The notes beneath the pieces are model-generated. The model was not told where the DNA came from and ran no database searches. It worked only from the letters and a program-made list of their open reading frames with translations. This document shows positions 1 through 7,083 of a DNA stretch of 62,980 nt, piece by piece. The position numbers were made by a program, and so were the translations under genes. Numbering within the stretch: the first letter of the stretch is position 1; every line of letters begins with the position of its first letter. This stretch comes from Cellulophaga tyrosinoxydans (GTDB lineage: Bacteria > Bacteroidota > Bacteroidia > Flavobacteriales > Flavobacteriaceae), in assembly GCF_900176415.1 (NCBI RefSeq), contig NZ_FWXO01000008.1, forward strand, positions 1 to 62,980. The letters are read 5' to 3'.

Positions 1-1
1 A

Positions 2-136
2 ATTGAGCCGAATAAACAATCCTACATTATTCTGATTATTGGGATAATACTGACTTTAGTAATATTCTACGGACTGACAAACGAATTTAATGGAGTGGAA
101 ATACCGAAAGAATACGATATAATGACTGGAAAATAA
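2..136 (+). CDS. C-terminal part of a small membrane protein (partial)
   Basis: An open frame enters from the left edge and stops at 134-136, giving 44 residues. It contains one strongly hydrophobic stretch (SYIILIIGIILTLVIFYGL) followed by a short polar tail, so it is the end of a membrane protein. The stop codon lies 8 bases before the core of the first attC-like site, as for the other cassette genes. The family is not recognisable from this fragment. Confidence 0.5.
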   Translation: MEPNKQSYIILIIGIILTLVIFYGLTNEFNGVEIPKEYDIMTGK

Positions 137-144
137 AAACGAAC

Positions 145-335
145 GCACAACAATGTATAAAAATAATAAGGGTTTTAGTGCTTAATCAAAGGCTAGTGCA
201 TATTAACAAAGTCCGCCAAATTTACAATTTGACGGTTAAAAGAAAAATAACGGTAAAATTGTAAATTTGGCTAAGTGCTAAACCGAAAAGTAAGTGCGTT
301 TTAATCCCTTACTATTCTTATACTAACCGTTGTGC
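145..335 (+). repeat. attC-like site a (191 bp, long class)
   Basis: Left core GCACAAC at 145-151, right core GTTGTGC at 329-335. The outer arms match as an inverted repeat (TGTATAAAAATAATAAGGG on the left against the complement of CCCTTACTATTCTTATACTA on the right). The centre holds further palindromic sequence built on CCAAATTTACAATTTG. It fills the gap between the partial membrane gene and the next cassette gene. Confidence 0.72.
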
Positions 336-358
336 ACAATTAAACTCAACCGCATAAA

Positions 359-883
359 ATGAACGAAGAAAAAACTGAAAAGAAGGAAAATGTAATGGTT
401 GATAAATTTTTAGTGCATTTACTCGATTGTAATGATACTGACAATTTAATAATAAAAGGACATATTCTAACTGAACACGCTCTTCACTTTTTTATTGAAA
501 TGAATTCTATTGAAAAACTGAATTTTAAAAAAATAAAATTTACATATTCAAACAAAATTGAGATTGCCAAAATTTTGGGATTATATAAAGAAAACCCAGA
601 ATTATACAATGAATTAAAATTACTGAACAGATTGCGGAATTCAATTGCACACAACTTAAAATATGACCAGAAAACACTAAACGATTTCTTGTTAGGTTTT
701 GATAAATACAAAGGTTTTTTTCAATCCGAAAAATTTAAAAGATTGAGTTCTGATAAAGAGATATTTTATGAAAATAATGGAGGAAAAATAACCGTTAAAG
801 GAGAACATATGATATTGATGTTTTATATTTCATCGATTTGTATGTCAATTTTTGGTTCATATAAACCGAAAAAAGAAAAATAA
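359..883 (+). CDS. HEPN-like small protein, cassette gene
   Basis: A 174-residue cytoplasmic protein with no signal peptide and a largely helical, Lys-rich composition. The segment LLNRLRNSIAHNLKY near residues 93-107 carries R-N-x3-H, the arrangement (R-x4-6-H with a polar residue after the Arg) found in HEPN ribonuclease-like domains common in toxin and antiphage systems. The rest of the protein was not recognised. The gene is alone in its cassette: the start (GTTGTGCACA, from 329) and the sequence after the stop (TGTGCACAAC, ending 896) are reverse complements. The ATG lies 24 bases after the upstream core. HEPN membership is inferred from one motif; an MltR- or DUF4145-like regulatory protein is an alternative. 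Confidence 0.55.
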   Translation: MNEEKTEKKENVMVDKFLVHLLDCNDTDNLIIKGHILTEHALHFFIEMNSIEKLNFKKIKFTYSNKIEIAKILGLYKENPELYNELKLLNRLRNSIAHNLKYDQKTLNDFLLGFDKYKGFFQSEKFKRLSSDKEIFYENNGGKITVKGEHMILMFYISSICMSIFGSYKPKKEK

Positions 884-889
884 AACTGT

Positions 890-1021
890 GCACAACACCG
901 TATAAAAATAATTGCGGTTTAGTGCTTAATCAAAGGTCGTTGCGTGTTTGTAACGTCTGAATTTCCTTCGGAAATTCCTCGCATACAAACCCGCAACTAT
1001 TCTTATACAATCACGTTGTAC
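890..1021 (+). repeat. attC-like site b (132 bp)
   Basis: Left core GCACAAC at 890-896, right core GTTGTAC at 1015-1021. Arms GTATAAAAATAATTGCGG and the complement of CCCGCAACTATTCTTATAC pair with few mismatches. A small inner hairpin (ATTTCCTTCGGAAAT) sits at the centre. The right core opens the next cassette. Confidence 0.75.
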
Positions 1022-1027
1022 ACAATT

Positions 1028-1588
1028 ATGAAAAACATCCTGCTGATAATACTAATTTCTTTTTTTACGACTGACTTAAGTGCGCAAAATTTACTTGATG
1101 TTGCTTTGGCGGAAAAATCTTTGATTGTTAATGAAAAACCAGCTAAACCGAAACTTCCGTTTTTTATACTTTATGAAAAGGAATTTTTTAATGGAAAAAA
1201 TAAATCGGACTCATTAAATGTGAGAGAATTAATGTCTAAAGTTGATACTCTTGACATTGATTACAGCAAATGGACTAAAAACGAACTGAAAAACCGAATA
1301 GTAGTTTCTAAAGGGAAGAAAATTGACTTAAAAAAAGAAATGCTCAAAATGTCGGACAAACCAAAAGCTGAACAAAAGAAGTTAAAAAAGGAAATAAAAG
1401 GTTTTAACAACAACAAAAGCGGATGGAGAAATTATCCTCTTTCGATTTCAAGACCGATTATATCAAACGATGGAAAAATGGCTTTGATAACAATAATTAG
1501 AGGGAATTCTGGAGGAAGTACCGAATTATATAAAATGGAAAACGGAAAATGGGAGTACTTCGAACACTTGGAAAGATGGGCGTATTAA
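1028..1588 (+). CDS. Secreted protein of unknown function, cassette gene
   Basis: The protein begins with a clear signal peptide (MKNILLIILISFFTTDLSAQ), so the start at 1028 is preferred. An in-frame extension back to 944 would only translate attC sequence. The mature part of about 167 residues is rich in Lys. It ends in a segment (SRPIISNDGKMALITIIRG, then a Gly/Ser-rich turn and Trp/Tyr-rich end) resembling the final beta strands of periplasmic folds. No family was recognised. Cassette ends match as GTTGTACACA (1015) and TGTGTACAAC (ending 1609). Confidence 0.75.
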   Translation: MKNILLIILISFFTTDLSAQNLLDVALAEKSLIVNEKPAKPKLPFFILYEKEFFNGKNKSDSLNVRELMSKVDTLDIDYSKWTKNELKNRIVVSKGKKIDLKKEMLKMSDKPKAEQKKLKKEIKGFNNNKSGWRNYPLSISRPIISNDGKMALITIIRGNSGGSTELYKMENGKWEYFEHLERWAY

Positions 1589-1602
1589 AAATAAATAACT
1601 GT

Positions 1603-1735
1603 GTACAACAATGTATAACCGCAATTACGGCGGATTCGACTACGTCCGAATCCACTCGGAATTGCTAACGTCAGTGCTAAACCGAAAATCATTAACTTTA
1701 AAACCGTAACTGACGGTTATACGAGACCGTTAGGC
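1603..1735 (+). repeat. attC-like site c (133 bp)
   Basis: Left core GTACAAC at 1603-1609; right core GTTAGGC at 1729-1735, which fits the classical GTTRRRY consensus exactly. The arms pair around TATAACCGCAATTACGG and its partner near CCGTAACTGACGGTTATA. Confidence 0.75.
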
Positions 1736-1749
1736 ACAATCTAAAACCA

Positions 1750-2421
1750 ATGAAATTCCCTCTACTTTACTTAATGTTTTCGCTTCATTGGACATGCCTA
1801 GGTCAGCACTCTGAGGTGGACTTGAAACCGTATTTCTCAGAATCTGAAATTAAGGATTTGAATCTGATTGCGGACTTCTTCCAGAACGAATTTTGTGGAA
1901 CAACGGACAGTACAAAATTTGAGAATTGCATAAATACGGCTTTACCTAAACTAGATGACTGGGAATATAAATATCTGCGAAAAAAAATCAGTTGGAAAAA
2001 ACAGAAAAAATTATATTCTAAAATCACGGATTCAACATTCAACAAAATATGGGCAATTTGCAATTCGACACTTTTGGTAAGTAAACCTGAATACAAACAC
2101 AAAACCCTATGCTTTAATTACAATCCGATAGTAATTGACTTCGTAAAGGAATTAGGGCAATCTAATGGATTCTTAAAATATTATGCAGGAGTATTAGAAG
2201 CAGTCGGAGGTTTTAATAATATCAATTTAATTTCTATAAGTATAGCCGAACATCCTCAAGAATGGGATTTAAAAGATAGAAATATTCAAATCTTTCTAGC
2301 AATACATTATTTGACACAAAATGACATGCTAAAAAGGGACAAAAAAGTTGGACGATTAGAGAAACGTCATATACGAGAACTGAATAAGAAAGCGAAAAAG
2401 ACTGTGCCTAACAAAGCCTAA
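1750..2421 (+). CDS. Exported protein of unknown function, cassette gene
   Basis: A 223-residue protein with an N-terminal hydrophobic signal (MKFPLLYLMFSLHWTCLGQ). A Cys in the signal region could be a lipobox, though the motif is not ideal. The remainder is helical and contains paired Cys residues (about 44, 55, 98 and 116), but no family was recognised. The last residues (TVPNKA) are encoded by the attC-like core itself: GCCTAAC at 2406-2412 lies inside the reading frame and the stop is at 2419. Cassette ends match as GTTAGGCACA and TGTGCCTAAC. Confidence 0.72.
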   Translation: MKFPLLYLMFSLHWTCLGQHSEVDLKPYFSESEIKDLNLIADFFQNEFCGTTDSTKFENCINTALPKLDDWEYKYLRKKISWKKQKKLYSKITDSTFNKIWAICNSTLLVSKPEYKHKTLCFNYNPIVIDFVKELGQSNGFLKYYAGVLEAVGGFNNINLISISIAEHPQEWDLKDRNIQIFLAIHYLTQNDMLKRDKKVGRLEKRHIRELNKKAKKTVPNKA

Positions 2422-2601
2422 ACGTAATGCGGACTTTAGGGCAAAACCAAAAGGTCTGTGTATATTTATAATGTCGCTAAATCTTATGGATTTAGCTTTG
2501 GAAAAGAAAAAATAAAACTAAACAATAAGCTTTAGCTACGTCGGCAGACGGAAACGAAAAGTTTCCTTGCCTCCGCACTACGCTTAGCCCAACCGTTGTG
2601 G
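2406..2601 (+). repeat. attC-like site d (196 bp, long class)
   Basis: Left core GCCTAAC at 2406-2412, an exact RYYYAAC match; right core GTTGTGG at 2595-2601. Arms AAACGTAATGCGGA and the complement of TCCGCACTACGCTTAG pair well. The middle contains a promoter-like TATATTTA at about 2461-2468 and an inner hairpin GGAAACGAAAAGTTTCC. Confidence 0.75.
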
Positions 2602-2625
2602 TGCATTAAAAAAATCGCGAAACCA

Positions 2626-2898
2626 TTGAAAATATTTAAACTAAACGGAAAAGGATTTAATACTCTCAATGAATTTTTCGATACCATTGGAGAGTTATTG
2701 GTGGAAAACAATGATTGGGGAAAGAATTGGGATGCGCTGAATGACATACTTTACGGCGGATTTATAAAAACTGATTGCGAAGAAGAATTTAAACTGATTT
2801 GGTTAAACTCGGAATACTCTAAAATCAATCTAACCGATTTTCAAGACATCGTTGATTTGATAAGCGAACACAAACATATAACGTTGGAATTAAAATAA
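2626..2898 (+). CDS. Barstar-family ribonuclease inhibitor-like protein
   Basis: The segment DWGKNWDALNDIL is the hallmark of barstar-family proteins (G-x-N-W-D-A-L). It follows a predicted beta strand (KIFKLNGKGFNTLNEFFDTI) and is followed by the usual strand-helix end. Barstar binds and blocks barnase-type secreted ribonucleases, while related family members act as immunity proteins. No barnase-like gene is beside it. The frame has no ATG. A TTG at 2626 gives the family's normal length of about 90 residues. The frame also extends to a TTG at 2596, which is exactly the first codon after the cassette crossover point. The next gene overlaps the stop. Confidence 0.72.
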   Translation: MKIFKLNGKGFNTLNEFFDTIGELLVENNDWGKNWDALNDILYGGFIKTDCEEEFKLIWLNSEYSKINLTDFQDIVDLISEHKHITLELK

Positions 2899-3125
2899 TG
2901 ACTAAACGTAAACTGACTTTAATATTCTTGATTCTAATACTGATTTTGATTTTTTTGGCTATTTATAGCGGAATTGAATTTCAAAAAATTACAACTGAAA
3001 GTATGGAATGGCAATCTACAAGATTTAGGATAACCGACAAAACCAAAATTTTCGGAATTGGGATTTTATTGAGTATTTTAGGCTATATAATATTACGAAA
3101 GAAAATAAGTAAAACGCAGAAATAA
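2898..3125 (+). CDS. Small two-helix membrane protein
   Basis: A 75-residue protein with one membrane helix near the N-terminus (LTLIFLILILILIFLAIYSG) and a second near the end (IFGIGILLSILGYIIL), joined by a short polar loop. The ATG overlaps the barstar-like stop codon (TAATG), so the two are translationally coupled and share one cassette. The function is unknown. Cassette ends match as GTTGTGGTGC (2595) and GCACCACAAC (ending 3136). Confidence 0.65.
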   Translation: MTKRKLTLIFLILILILIFLAIYSGIEFQKITTESMEWQSTRFRITDKTKIFGIGILLSILGYIILRKKISKTQK

Positions 3126-3129
3126 CGCA

Positions 3130-3261
3130 CCACAACACAGTATATAAGCTATGGCTTGGTCTGTCCTCACTTGGAAAATCCTGCGGATTTTCCAAAGCCA
3201 GTTTTTATATGGAGAGGTTCGTGCCAAAACACGCCACAGCTCATATACATAAACGTTGGCA
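3130..3261 (+). repeat. attC-like site e (132 bp)
   Basis: Left core CCACAAC at 3130-3136, right core GTTGGCA at 3255-3261. The arms around GTATATAAGCTATGGC pair with the complement of CCACAGCTCATATACAT. The centre has a hairpin GGAAAATCCTGCGGATTTTCC. Confidence 0.73.
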
Positions 3262-3281
3262 TTCATTATAAAAAAAAATAT

Positions 3282-4034
3282 TTGAAGACATTAAAAATTA
3301 TCATCGGATTTCTTTTACTTTATGGAGCAGGAAAAGAATATATAGATGCTAGCACGCAATTAGGTTCATTCTACGAGATAAGTATTATAATACCTATTTT
3401 TCTCCTTATAATTTTATGTACTTGGTTAATCGGTAGTGGATTTTCGGTTAGGAAATTTAAATTCAAGTCATTTGAATTTGTGAAGTTCTTCATAATATCA
3501 TTTGTAACTTTTGCTACCGTAGCAATCTTTAGTATAGGTTCAAAAATTATACCTAGCAATTTTGTTGTCATTAACGGAATTAAAGTCCCATTAGGAAAAT
3601 GTATAGACGGAAATAGAAGAATTATTCCTGATGAAAAAGAGCGAGAAGAATATTGTAAATGTTTTATCGAAAAAATCACAAATCAGCCTGAATTGAAATC
3701 AAAGTATCAAAAGAAACTTGAGGACGATAAAGTAAATGATGTTTTTAAAGAAATCCAGAGTTCTCCCAAATTCTTAGAGTTAGATATTGAAGATTGTATG
3801 TCCTCAATAAAAATGAAATGGACGGATAATATTGCTAATTCAATGAAACGTAATTGGAAAAAAGAGCTAATCGGAACAGAATTTGAAAGCACCAATGATA
3901 TAGAGAAATATTGTGATTGCTTGGTAGACGAATATCGAAAGTTTCCATTGGAAAAAATAATGGAAGATGGTTTTGCTGAAAGTAAAGAAGCTGTAGAAAT
4001 TGATGAAAAATGCACTAAACAATCTGAAAAATAA
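3282..4034 (+). CDS. Membrane protein with cytoplasmic or periplasmic Cys-rich tail, unknown
   Basis: The open frame reaches back to 3156, but that part is attC sequence. A TTG at 3282 gives MKTLKIIIGFLLL and is the likely start. Three hydrophobic segments follow (about residues 4-17, 31-53 and 66-86), then a soluble tail of about 150 residues. The tail has repeated Cys pairs (EYCKCF, EDCMSS, EYCDCL, EKCTK), which suggest disulfides or metal binding. Two CxC-containing halves look like a degenerate duplication. No family was recognised. Cassette ends match as GTTGGCATT and AATGCCAAC. Confidence 0.6.
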   Translation: MKTLKIIIGFLLLYGAGKEYIDASTQLGSFYEISIIIPIFLLIILCTWLIGSGFSVRKFKFKSFEFVKFFIISFVTFATVAIFSIGSKIIPSNFVVINGIKVPLGKCIDGNRRIIPDEKEREEYCKCFIEKITNQPELKSKYQKKLEDDKVNDVFKEIQSSPKFLELDIEDCMSSIKMKWTDNIANSMKRNWKKELIGTEFESTNDIEKYCDCLVDEYRKFPLEKIMEDGFAESKEAVEIDEKCTKQSEK

Positions 4035-4043
4035 ATAACGAAA

Positions 4044-4240
4044 TGCCAACAATACCTATAAGTAATGCGGAGTTTGGTTTTTAATCCAAAGTAAGTGTAT
4101 ATTTAAAGTGTCCGCAAAATCTTTAGGATTTTGCTCTGAAAACAAAAAAATAAAACAAAACAAAAAGCTTTTGCTACGTGCGTAGACGGAAACAAAAAGG
4201 TTTCCTTGCCTCCGCACTACTCATAGCTTAAACGTTGGCA
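4044..4240 (+). repeat. attC-like site f (197 bp, long class)
   Basis: Left core TGCCAAC at 4044-4050, right core GTTGGCA at 4234-4240. It is closely similar to site d. Arms TATAAGTAATGCGGA and the complement of TCCGCACTACTCATAGCTTA pair. TTTG (about 4074) and TATATTTA (about 4099) lie about 21 bases apart, a promoter-like arrangement. Confidence 0.75.
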
Positions 4241-4244
4241 ACAA

Positions 4245-4276
4245 TTTGGAAATGATTCGTTTTTGGTGTATATTTA
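4245..4276 (+). promoter_or_regulatory. Putative promoter of the parD-parE pair
   Basis: TTTG at 4245-4248 and TATATTTA at 4269-4276 are separated by 20 bases. This is close to the Bacteroidota -33 TTTG / -7 TAnnTTTG pattern, with the last G replaced by A. It lies 18 bases before the antitoxin start and inside the cassette, so the pair could be expressed independently of neighbours. Confidence 0.45.
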
Positions 4277-4293
4277 CATCAAATAAGTAAATT

Positions 4294-4533
4294 ATGGCAA
4301 GACAAAGTATATCATTCACAAAGCCAAACGATGAATGGCTAAAGACCCAAGTAGATAAAAAAGAATACTCAAGTAAGAGTGAACTCGTAAATGACTTAAT
4401 CAGACAAGCCCGAAAACAACAAGTAGAAATTAACTGGATTCGTGCTAAGTTGGAGAAAGCCGAAAATAGCGGATTTACAAGTGATAGTAAAAATGGAATT
4501 TTAGCGCAATCAAAGTCTTTGCTTAATGACTAA
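4294..4533 (+). CDS. parD: ParD-like antitoxin
   Basis: A 79-residue protein with an N-terminal ribbon-helix-helix pattern (RQSISFTKPNDEWLKTQV, then KSELVNDLIRQAR) and a C-terminal tail that would wrap the toxin. It is expected to neutralise the adjacent ParE-like toxin and repress its own promoter. The stop overlaps the toxin start by 8 bases, usual for type II modules. Such modules are common in cassette arrays, where they can stabilise the array. Confidence 0.85.
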   Translation: MARQSISFTKPNDEWLKTQVDKKEYSSKSELVNDLIRQARKQQVEINWIRAKLEKAENSGFTSDSKNGILAQSKSLLND

Positions 4534-4813
4534 ATATAGATTAAGCAATGAAGCGAAAAATGACTTGATACGAATTCATCATTATGGTGTGAAAAAATTT
4601 GGAATGACTCAAGCGGATAAATACTTTGAATCATTTTTTAAATATTTCGAAATTATTGCTCAAAGACCTTTTTCATTCGAATCGGTTGACTATATAAAAA
4701 AAGACTATAGACGCTGTGTTTGCGGAGTTGACAGCATTTATTTTAAAGTAAATGAAGATATTGTAGAAATAATGGCAATTGTCGGAAGACAAGATTTGAA
4801 TGAAAAACTGTAA
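4526..4813 (+). CDS. parE: ParE/RelE-superfamily toxin
   Basis: A 95-residue protein of the ParE toxin family: N-terminal YRLSNEAKNDLIRIHHYG, a helical hairpin with FGMTQADKYFESFFKYFEII, then C-terminal strands ending IVEIMAIVGRQDL. ParE proteins typically inhibit DNA gyrase, though family members vary in target and the target here is not shown. It overlaps the antitoxin gene. Cassette ends match as GTTGGCAACA (4234) and TGTTGCCAAC (ending 4840). Confidence 0.88.
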   Translation: MTKYRLSNEAKNDLIRIHHYGVKKFGMTQADKYFESFFKYFEIIAQRPFSFESVDYIKKDYRRCVCGVDSIYFKVNEDIVEIMAIVGRQDLNEKL

Positions 4814-4833
4814 ACTGAATTAATAAAAACTGT

Positions 4834-4964
4834 TGCCAACAATGGCTATAAGTAATTGCTTGTTCTCGCCTACTTATGAAAATCCTCGCGGATTTTCAGT
4901 TTGGTGTGTATTTGTAAAGTTAAGTGCAAACCCACGCAACTACTCATAGCTGAGACCTTTGTAC
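4834..4964 (+). repeat. attC-like site g (131 bp)
   Basis: Left core TGCCAAC at 4834-4840. The right core reads TTTGTAC at 4958-4964, with the expected first G replaced by T, a possible inactivating change at the crossover base. Inner hairpin GAAAATCCTCGCGGATTTTC. A TATTTG element sits at about 4908-4913. Confidence 0.7.
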
Positions 4965-5006
4965 ACCATTTACAGAAACATAGTTCAACCAAAAAAACTA
5001 TAGAAT

Positions 5007-5372
5007 ATGAATGAACCTTTAGACAAATTTGGACAATTTATAATTGAAAATTTAAGAGATAAGCAAATTGATAATTTTAAAGGCTTGCTTGAGGGAAAAT
5101 GGAGAGCAAAAAATGTAAAAGAACTACAAAACAATTTATCTAAATTCAATAGAGATGAAAAAAAAGTAATAGCAGATTTAGTTGAAGATATACTTACAAA
5201 TACGTTACACGATTTTCTTTTCGCCATTCAAGAGAATAATGATTTAGCAATAGGATTGAAAATAATGATGGATAATGAAAATGTAGCTGAACTTTCCGAT
5301 GGTTTGCATATGGAAATTTTTGATGAAGATGGTTGGGTTAAAAGATTTAGCAAATATAAATCAATACAATAA
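5007..5372 (+). CDS. Unknown small helical protein, first gene of a four-gene cassette
   Basis: A 121-residue cytoplasmic protein, mostly helical, with no signal or membrane segment. It contains ALLEGKW-like and LSDGLHMEIFDEDGWVKRFSKY segments but no motif I can assign. It is followed after 30 bases by an SMI1/KNR4-like gene, so a role in immunity to toxins is possible by context only. Confidence 0.6.
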   Translation: MNEPLDKFGQFIIENLRDKQIDNFKGLLEGKWRAKNVKELQNNLSKFNRDEKKVIADLVEDILTNTLHDFLFAIQENNDLAIGLKIMMDNENVAELSDGLHMEIFDEDGWVKRFSKYKSIQ

Positions 5373-5402
5373 ATTTTCAGAAATATTAAAAAGTAATATA
5401 AA

Positions 5403-5804
5403 ATGATTAAATATGAATATTTAAAAGAATTTGAGGGTAATTCTGGTATTACATCAGAAAAGTTAAGTTTTTTAAAATTACCAGAAAGGTTACCAGAGGA
5501 CTATATTGAATTATTGAAACAGTTTAATGGCGGAGAAGGGGAAGTTGGAGAAGAATATCTCGTGCTTCATAAAGCCGATGAATTAATTGAAATAAATAAA
5601 GATATTGAGATTGCTAAATTTGATAAAAACATTTTTGTCATTGGCAGTAATGGTGGTGGAGAATTTGTTGCTATTGACTTTAGAAATGAAAAACCTATTT
5701 ACATCCTAATTCCATTTATTTTCGAATACGATGCCATTATAGAACTTGGCTCAAATATCGATGAATTATTTGAGAGAATTTATACAGTAGGATTTTTTGA
5801 ATAG
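5403..5804 (+). CDS. SMI1/KNR4 (SUKH)-like immunity protein
   Basis: A 133-residue protein with the typical order of the SMI1/KNR4 superfamily: LPERLPEDYIELLKQFNGGEG near residues 28-48, ELIEINKDIEIAKF, then FVIGSNGGGEFVAIDFR and the final PIYILIPFIF. In bacteria this superfamily is mainly immunity proteins to contact-delivered and polymorphic nuclease toxins. No toxin gene is present in the cassette, so it would act as an orphan immunity gene if functional. Confidence 0.8.
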   Translation: MIKYEYLKEFEGNSGITSEKLSFLKLPERLPEDYIELLKQFNGGEGEVGEEYLVLHKADELIEINKDIEIAKFDKNIFVIGSNGGGEFVAIDFRNEKPIYILIPFIFEYDAIIELGSNIDELFERIYTVGFFE

Positions 5805-5815
5805 AACAATAGATT

Positions 5816-6262
5816 ATGAAAATTATATCCCTTTTAATATTTTTTGTTTTTACAAATTATGCTAACGCTCAGAAAATGACACAAGAAGACTATTTAGAAA
5901 AAGGAAAATACATTTGGCAAAATTTTGTCCCTACATCCGGTCAGTCTGAATTTGTACAAGGAGAATTATTACGAGCAATAGAAAAACTAAGAGACGAAGC
6001 TCAAAGAAATGGTAATGGGAATTTTCATAAAAAGTGTCATGGTGCTTTGATAACGTATTTAAAGAAAAAATTATCAGATAATAAGCTTTTTGATAAGGAG
6101 ACAATTAAAAAAATAAAACAAGATTTAGATAAATTAAACAACGACCGAAAACCTTACTTAGAAGATGATATTTATGATTACATCTGTGATAGAATTGTTG
6201 ATTGGTCTATATTTTATGGCGAAGATGTTAAACATATAAATAACGCTGACTTACAATGTTAG
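5816..6262 (+). CDS. Exported protein of unknown function
   Basis: A 148-residue protein with a clean signal peptide (MKIISLLIFFVFTNYANAQ), followed by a helical domain with two Cys residues near the middle and the end (HKKCHGAL, YICDR) and a final Cys. It starts 11 bases after the SMI1-like gene, so they are cotranscribed. A periplasmic immunity role is possible from context, but the family was not recognised. Confidence 0.6.
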   Translation: MKIISLLIFFVFTNYANAQKMTQEDYLEKGKYIWQNFVPTSGQSEFVQGELLRAIEKLRDEAQRNGNGNFHKKCHGALITYLKKKLSDNKLFDKETIKKIKQDLDKLNNDRKPYLEDDIYDYICDRIVDWSIFYGEDVKHINNADLQC

Positions 6263-6277
6263 CTAACAACTAAAACA

Positions 6278-6796
6278 ATGAAATTCAACTTTTGGAAGAA
6301 AAAAGTCAAACTGAACAACTCTGAGGAAAATCAGTTGGTAAAAATTACTTCTTTCTTAGAATCGATTGATAATAGAATGGTCGATGATATAAAAGAAATA
6401 CTCAACGGAGATTATGGATTAAATAAAAAAAATAGCAATACGAACATTGAATATTTTGATTTTGAATTAAAAGAAGATGGCTTTGGCATAAATTTTTACC
6501 CAATGGACAAAGACAATACTCAGCTAGGATACAAAAAAATATTGCCTGAATATCCTAATGGCTTTTTAAGAGATATGGACTTAGATATCGACACAGACAA
6601 CTATGATTTTGATAATGATTCCGAAATGGAAAGAATGGACGAATTTTATTTACAACTACAAATAAAAGTGATTGATTGGTTTAATCGTTGTTGGAAAAAA
6701 GCAGGAGGTTTGAGTGCTAAAGAAAGTTATTTAATCAAAGTGCATGATTCAGACAAATCGTTTGACTTGAAAAAGCAGAAATGGATTAACAATTAA
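6278..6796 (+). CDS. Unknown acidic cytoplasmic protein, last gene of a four-gene cassette
   Basis: A 172-residue soluble protein with strongly acidic stretches (RDMDLDIDTDNYDFDNDSE) and a basic N-terminus (NFWKKKVKLNN). No motif was recognised. It follows the previous gene by 15 bases and ends 20 bases before the next attC-like core. Cassette ends match as TTTGTACACC (4958) and GGTGTACAAC (ending 6823), with one mismatch caused by the altered core base of site g. Confidence 0.55.
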   Translation: MKFNFWKKKVKLNNSEENQLVKITSFLESIDNRMVDDIKEILNGDYGLNKKNSNTNIEYFDFELKEDGFGINFYPMDKDNTQLGYKKILPEYPNGFLRDMDLDIDTDNYDFDNDSEMERMDEFYLQLQIKVIDWFNRCWKKAGGLSAKESYLIKVHDSDKSFDLKKQKWINN

Positions 6797-6816
6797 ATTA
6801 GAGATAAAAAAACGGT

Positions 6817-7013
6817 GTACAACAATGTATATAAAACATAGCTATAATAGGCTTTCCGATAGGTTTTTGTATATTTAAAAAGTACGCCAAATTTTTAATT
6901 TGGTTATATTTAGAAAAGAAAATTAAACATAAAAATCAAAAATTCGGCTCGTGCATAATCCGAAAAGTTAGTGTCTTTTTATACGCTACGTTTCATACAC
7001 AAGACCGTTGTGT
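6817..7013 (+). repeat. attC-like site h (197 bp, long class)
   Basis: Left core GTACAAC at 6817-6823, right core GTTGTGT at 7007-7013. Arms TGTATATAAAACATAGC and the complement of GCTACGTTTCATACAC are a weaker pair than in sites b-f. TTTTTGTATATTTAAAAAG (about 6864-6882) is promoter-like. Confidence 0.65.
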
Positions 7014-7083
7014 TTCATACTAAAGAAGAGATTGTACTCATAAAACGATACTTTTCCAGAATATACTTATATACCAATAAACA

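Noticed and set aside
944..1027. N-terminal extension of the secreted cassette protein
   Set aside because: It translates attC-like sequence and would hide a good signal peptide starting at 1028.
3156..3281. N-terminal extension of the Cys-rich membrane protein
   Set aside because: This part is attC-like site e and its flank; it is shared with unrelated cassettes.
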